From Dehalococcoidia bacterium (lineage in GTDB: Bacteria; Chloroflexota; Dehalococcoidia; Lucifugimonadales; UBA3495): 5,995 bases of DNA. Within the stretch, counting starts at the first letter, position 1. Each line of letters begins with the position of its first letter. The notes under the pieces are model-generated. The model worked only from the letters and a program-made list of their open reading frames with translations. It was not told the origin of the DNA and made no database searches. The translations under genes and the position numbers were made by a program. The stretch is from positions 1 through 5,995 of the forward strand of contig JAJDXU010000478.1 in NCBI GenBank assembly GCA_022823105.1, in the 5' to 3' direction. Positions 5,466-5,995 of this stretch are shown one piece after another.

Positions 5466-5680
5466 GGTTCGCGCAGGACCGCCGCTGCATATGGCCGTGA
5501 GCCGACTTGCCGCCTGGGTCAGCTAGCGCACTTTCACGTCATGGCCCAGCCCCGCCGGGGAACGGCACGCTCGCCCCGCCGCAACGGATTGCCCGAAGGC
5601 CAGCCAGCGCGGTCAGGGGCTCCTGGCTGGCAACAAGGACTGCAACGCAAGCGACGCGCCTTTCGGCATTGCTAGCCAGC
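5466..5680. other. Gene-free GC-rich spacer between two terminators
   Basis: I see no credible gene in this segment. A 9-bp inverted repeat, GCCAGCCAG (5599-5607) with CTGGCTGGC (5623-5631), encloses a 15-base loop, and the sequence GCTAGCCAGC recurs at 5671-5680. A 44-codon plus-strand frame from 5540 has no ribosome site and an arginine/proline-rich low-complexity product, so it is not called. Confidence 0.4.
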
Positions 5681-5714
5681 AAAAAGCGGAGACGCAACCA
5701 CCGGCTGCGTCTCC
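5681..5714 (-). terminator. Terminator of the Calx-beta gene
   Basis: On the minus strand, GGAGACGCA (5714-5706) pairs perfectly with TGCGTCTCC (5696-5688) around a 9-base loop, followed by GCTTTTTGC. This is a standard intrinsic terminator 47 bases beyond the stop codon at 5762. Confidence 0.85.
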
Positions 5715-5761
5715 ACCATGATATCCATCCTCCTGGGACAGCGCGCCCCGGAGCGTGCCGG

Positions 5762-5995
5762 TTAGTCGTCGTCCACGATGAGGCCCTCGCCCTGCTCCCT
5801 GGCGATGGGAGTGCCGGTATAGGAAAAGGCCAGGTACATCCCGAAGGACTCGTTCCCCTCGCTGAGGCCGTCATCAATAATCACCACCTGCGCCGTCTTG
5901 CTGGTCTCGCCGGGCGCGAAGGTGAGCAGGACCTGGGCCCACTCGAAGTCATCGCCACTGGTCGCCGTCTTGTACCGGAAGGAGGCGGTAACGGC
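5762..5995 (-). CDS. Calx-beta domain protein, C-terminal end only
   Basis: This frame enters from the right edge; 77 C-terminal residues are visible and end at a TAA. They match most of one Calx-beta domain. A S-G-D-D-F-E-W segment (13-19) is followed by LLTFAPGETSKTAQVVIIDD (23-42), then S-E-G-N-E-S-F (45-51), a beta strand, and the closing G-L-I-V-D-D-D (71-77). The acidic turns D-D-G and D-D-D correspond to the calcium-binding loops of the family. The domain stands at the very C-terminus, with no sorting signal after it. In bacteria such domains usually occur in tandem in large secreted or surface adhesion proteins, so the full gene is likely much longer, but localisation cannot be judged from this fragment. 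A clear terminator follows at 5681-5714. Confidence 0.88.
   Translation of the reverse strand, partial: AVTASFRYKTATSGDDFEWAQVLLTFAPGETSKTAQVVIIDDGLSEGNESFGMYLAFSYTGTPIAREQGEGLIVDDD

Noticed and set aside
5540..5674. Small plus-strand frame of 44 codons
   Set aside because: It has no Shine-Dalgarno, a basic low-complexity product, and lies between two terminators without a promoter.
5539..5877. Minus-strand 112-codon frame at the right edge
   Set aside because: It overlaps the Calx-beta reading frame, crosses that gene's terminator and has a Pro/Arg/Ser-rich product without family features.
1..5995. CRISPR array, insertion sequence, toxin-antitoxin pair or phage genes
   Set aside because: No regularly spaced repeats, transposase, small paired genes or phage-type proteins were found on either strand.

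Overview
The window looks like chromosomal DNA from a GC-rich, free-living bacterium. My best guess is a Chloroflexota-type lineage (Dehalococcoidia/SAR202-like). This is inference from the mix of a short-form coproheme decarboxylase-like protein, a Uma2 nuclease-fold protein, an NHL-propeller protein and a MiaB with the variant segment GQTVDAYG. No rRNA or other phylogenetic anchor is present.

Layout: (1) At the left edge, minus strand, lies the N-terminal 210 residues of an NHL-repeat beta-propeller protein. (2) A divergent intergenic region (632-838) carries back-to-back promoters. (3) On the plus strand follow a chlorite dismutase/HemQ-family heme protein (839-1537) and, 12 bases later, a Uma2-family protein (1550-2224). 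(4) A perfect 14-bp hairpin (2247-2280) separates these from convergent genes. (5) On the minus strand, reading right to left, are tRNA-Ser(GCU) (4990-4899), miaB (4845-3547) and nadA (3513-2305). They form a compact probable transcription unit with a good sigma70-type promoter upstream of the tRNA and the shared hairpin terminator downstream of nadA. (6) A structured intergenic region of about 270 bases separates this unit from the divergent tRNA-Ile(GAU) (5263-5339), which has its own promoter and a terminator at 5441-5464. (7) A stretch with no convincing gene (5340-5761) follows. (8) At the right edge, minus strand, lies the C-terminal end of a Calx-beta-domain protein with its own terminator (5681-5714).

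The recognised genes are mostly core functions: tRNA supply, tRNA hypermodification (MiaB), the first committed carbon-skeleton step of NAD synthesis (NadA) and probably heme synthesis (HemQ family). MiaB and NadA both depend on iron-sulfur clusters. The NHL, Uma2 and Calx-beta genes are the accessory part.

I found no CRISPR array, insertion sequence, toxin-antitoxin pair or convincing new defence system. The points most worth a second look are a recurrent GCTAYAAT -10 motif at four separate promoters, stacked and partly mutually exclusive hairpins between the two tRNAs, and a T-arm-like echo just downstream of tRNA-Ile. Three gene starts were corrected: two long open frames run into a tRNA gene or a promoter, and a third begins directly against its Shine-Dalgarno sequence.
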